From NCBI RefSeq assembly GCF_000949385.2, contig NZ_JYKO02000001.1:1202620-1266619 (forward strand): 64,000 nucleotides of DNA, read 5' to 3'. Of this stretch, positions 62,386-64,000 are shown piece after piece. Below the pieces are notes generated by a model. That model had not been told where the DNA came from, did no database searches, and worked only from the letters and a program-made list of their open reading frames with translations. This DNA is from Pseudomonas sp. LFM046 (lineage in GTDB: Bacteria > Pseudomonadota > Gammaproteobacteria > Pseudomonadales > Pseudomonadaceae). Numbering within the stretch: position 1 is the stretch's first letter; the number at the start of each line of letters is the position of its first letter. The position numbers and the translations under genes are program-made.

Positions 62386-63357
62386 TCAGCGCTGCGCCTG
62401 GCGCAGCGTTTCTTCATCCAGGTAGCGGATCAGCGCCTGGATATCCACATCGGTCAGGCGCAGGTTGGGCATGGGGACCTGGTTGTACTGGCGGTAGAGC
62501 TCGATGGCCAGCGGGTCTTTCTCGGCGAGCATGACATCGGGTTCCTTGAGCCAGCGGGTCAGCCATTGCGGGTCGCGCAGGCGGGTGACGCCGAGCAGGT
62601 CCGGGCCGATGCCGCGCAGGCCGCCCAGTTCGCCGTCTTGCGGGCCGAGGGTGTGGCAGGCGCTGCAACGGGTGCGAAACACCTGCTCGCCGGTCGAGGG
62701 CGTGCGGATGGCCGGGGCGTCGGCGTAGCTGCGCGCGCTCGGGTTGGCCTGGCGCCAGTTCTGCAGGCCGTTGCCGAGCTTGTCGGCGAGTATGTAGGGG
62801 TTCTCGAACGGGGAGACCTTCATCCACTCGCCGGTGGCCTGGTTGCCGATCACCAGGCTGAGGTTGTGCTGCTTGAGATTGCCCGGATCATCCCCGGGGA
62901 CCAGCAGGCCGAGCTTTTCCCGCAGGTGGGTGATCTCGTCGTAGTCGCCGGTGAGGAACTGCCAGCCCGGCGCCACCTTGAACTTCTGGGCATAGGCCTT
63001 GAGCACGTCGGGGGTGTCGTGGATGGGGTCGATGCTGATGGAGTAGAAGTACAGGTCGCGTCCGACCCGGTCGCCAAGGATCTTCTGGACCTGGCGAAGG
63101 CGGGCCGTCTCCAGCGGGCAGGAGTCGCCGCAGCTGGTGAAGATGAAATTGATTGCCACCACCTTGCCTTCGATCAGGTCGTCGAAAAAGCGCACGTGCC
63201 GGCCGTTCTGATCGATCAGTTCGGGGTTGGGGAAGTAGTCCCTGCCCCAGGGGCCGGAGGCGTGTGGCGGGTGTCTGGGCGTCAGCCAGTCGGCGATACC
63301 GGCGGTGACCAGTACCAGGGCAACGAACGCGAACAGCAGCGGTCTGGCATGGCGCAT
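62386..63357 (-). CDS. SCO1/SenC-cytochrome c fusion protein
   Basis: This 323-residue protein starts with a membrane or signal segment (LLFAFVALVLVTAGIADW). The SCO1 domain (about 35-195) has copper ligands Cys76 and Cys80 (FTSCGDSCP) and His164 (KQHNLSLV). A cytochrome c domain follows, with Cys231, Cys234, His235 (RCSACHTLG) and a probable axial Met (QVPMPNLRL). It could deliver copper and electrons to the adjacent multicopper oxidase. The gene is downstream of that oxidase. Confidence 0.88.
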   Translation of the reverse strand: MRHARPLLFAFVALVLVTAGIADWLTPRHPPHASGPWGRDYFPNPELIDQNGRHVRFFDDLIEGKVVAINFIFTSCGDSCPLETARLRQVQKILGDRVGRDLYFYSISIDPIHDTPDVLKAYAQKFKVAPGWQFLTGDYDEITHLREKLGLLVPGDDPGNLKQHNLSLVIGNQATGEWMKVSPFENPYILADKLGNGLQNWRQANPSARSYADAPAIRTPSTGEQVFRTRCSACHTLGPQDGELGGLRGIGPDLLGVTRLRDPQWLTRWLKEPDVMLAEKDPLAIELYRQYNQVPMPNLRLTDVDIQALIRYLDEETLRQAQR

Positions 63358-63375
63358 GACGTCGACTCCTGGTGG

Positions 63376-63399
63376 GGGCGGAGCCCTGAGGCTCCGCCC
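63376..63399. other. Intercistronic hairpin before the SCO1-cytochrome gene
   Basis: GGGCGGAGCC / GGCTCCGCCC is a perfect 10-bp stem with a 4-base loop, 11 bases after the oxidase stop on the - strand. It could adjust expression between the two genes. Confidence 0.6.
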
Positions 63400-63409
63400 A
63401 GATTTGCGC

Positions 63410-64000
63410 TCAGCGTGCGGTCTGGCCGGTGCCGTCGCCGCTGCGGAAGGTCGGCAGGGCGACGGAGTCCACGTAGCTCACGCCGTCCCAGCTGGGCAGG
63501 GGCGTGGGCATCAGCTGGACCTGGCCGGGATGCTCGATGTCCCAGCGCAGCAGCATGGAGTTGTCCTCATGCTGGGTGTTGTGACAGTGCTCCATGTAGG
63601 TCCCGGCGAACTCGCGGAAATGCACGGCCATTTCCACCACCTGCTGGCTTTCACTGTCTTCGCCGATGCGATAGACGTCCTTGCGCGCCCACTTTTCCCA
63701 TTCCGGTGGCGGCAGGCCGCCGCGGCTGAGGACGATGCCTTCCTCGAAGTGCACATGGACCGGGTGCGCCCAGCCGCCGCCGCCGTTCTGGATCTTCCAG
63801 ATTTCCAGGGTGCCGGAGCCGCTATAGCCGGCCGGCGTCGGGCCATTGGCCAGTTGCGGGGCGGCGGCGATGCGCCGTGGGTCCATGTTGAAGCCCTGGC
63901 CGCCGTCGGTCCTGACGGTCCAGGGGGTTTCATCCGTGCCGTTGGTGCGGCCGAAGACGAAGCTGCGGTGGCGCGTCTGGCTCAGCAGCTGGCGGTCATT
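63410..64000 (-). CDS. Multicopper oxidase, C-terminal part (cut by window edge)
   Basis: About 196 C-terminal residues are visible; the gene continues past the right edge. It has HPVHVHFEEGIVLSRGG and MEHCHNTQHEDNSMLLRW, the last two copper-ligand motifs. These match the oxidase at 17006 closely. The next gene on this strand is the SCO1-cytochrome fusion, which suggests a copper delivery or electron chain. The substrate is unknown. Confidence 0.85.
   Translation of the reverse strand, partial: NDRQLLSQTRHRSFVFGRTNGTDETPWTVRTDGGQGFNMDPRRIAAAPQLANGPTPAGYSGSGTLEIWKIQNGGGGWAHPVHVHFEEGIVLSRGGLPPPEWEKWARKDVYRIGEDSESQQVVEMAVHFREFAGTYMEHCHNTQHEDNSMLLRWDIEHPGQVQLMPTPLPSWDGVSYVDSVALPTFRSGDGTGQTAR

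Overview
The window reads as chromosomal DNA of a high-GC gammaproteobacterium, almost certainly a Pseudomonas. It has strong GC bias at third codon positions, a che2-type chemotaxis cluster, the small Cys-rich and BPSL0761-type proteins common in that genus, and several families of Pseudomonas-style intergenic palindromes. It has no rRNA, no recognisable tRNA, no CRISPR array and no integrase gene.

The dominant theme is steroid (sterol or bile-acid type) catabolism in two blocks, recognised by similarity to the actinobacterial Hsa/Ipd pathway. Block 1 (4987-14843, + strand) has an HsaC-type extradiol dioxygenase, IpdA, IpdB, an enoyl-CoA hydratase, IpdC, EchA20, a paired acyl-CoA dehydrogenase, FadA6 and an SDR. 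Block 2 (29365-39795) has a second acyl-CoA dehydrogenase pair, IpdF, a MaoC hydratase, a thiolase, a ketosteroid isomerase with intact catalytic residues, an NTF2-like protein, a divergent SDR, and HsaD-HsaE-HsaG-HsaF. Together they would cleave ring A after aromatisation, process the dienoate to pyruvate and propionyl-CoA, and dismantle rings C/D (HIP-CoA). Genes for ring activation (KstD, KshA, HsaAB) and HIP-CoA ligase are not in the window. Four promoters in these blocks share a GTCC-N4-GGAC dyad centred about 42 bp before the inferred start of transcription, which suggests one class-II activator. A LuxR-type gene at the left edge is a candidate.

Between the blocks (about 15-29 kb) lies accessory DNA. 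It holds a tandem array of roughly 150-bp repeats, a Tat-exported multicopper oxidase with a secreted partner, a BRO-N pair, and an AT-rich two-gene OLD-nuclease/UvrD-helicase module that looks like a Gabija anti-phage system. A secreted Cys-rich protein, a four-helix membrane protein and a HipBA toxin-antitoxin pair follow. The HipBA segment lies between two direct copies of a steroid-promoter fragment, and the Gabija segment between two short direct repeats, so this looks like an island assembled within the steroid locus.

To the right of block 2 comes a complete che2-type operon on the - strand (MCP, CheY, CheA, CheW, PAS-MCP with a WEEF tail, CheR, CheD, CheB). It is followed by two cyclic-di-GMP proteins, a secreted CAP-domain protein, and a Kef-type antiporter. 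Next is an isochorismatase/ABM/amidohydrolase operon with a divergent LysR gene, then a SCO1-cytochrome c fusion beside a second multicopper oxidase cut by the window edge. At the left edge are maiA and an aromatic amino-acid permease, both with Crc/Hfq-like sites, and a stand-alone chemoreceptor.
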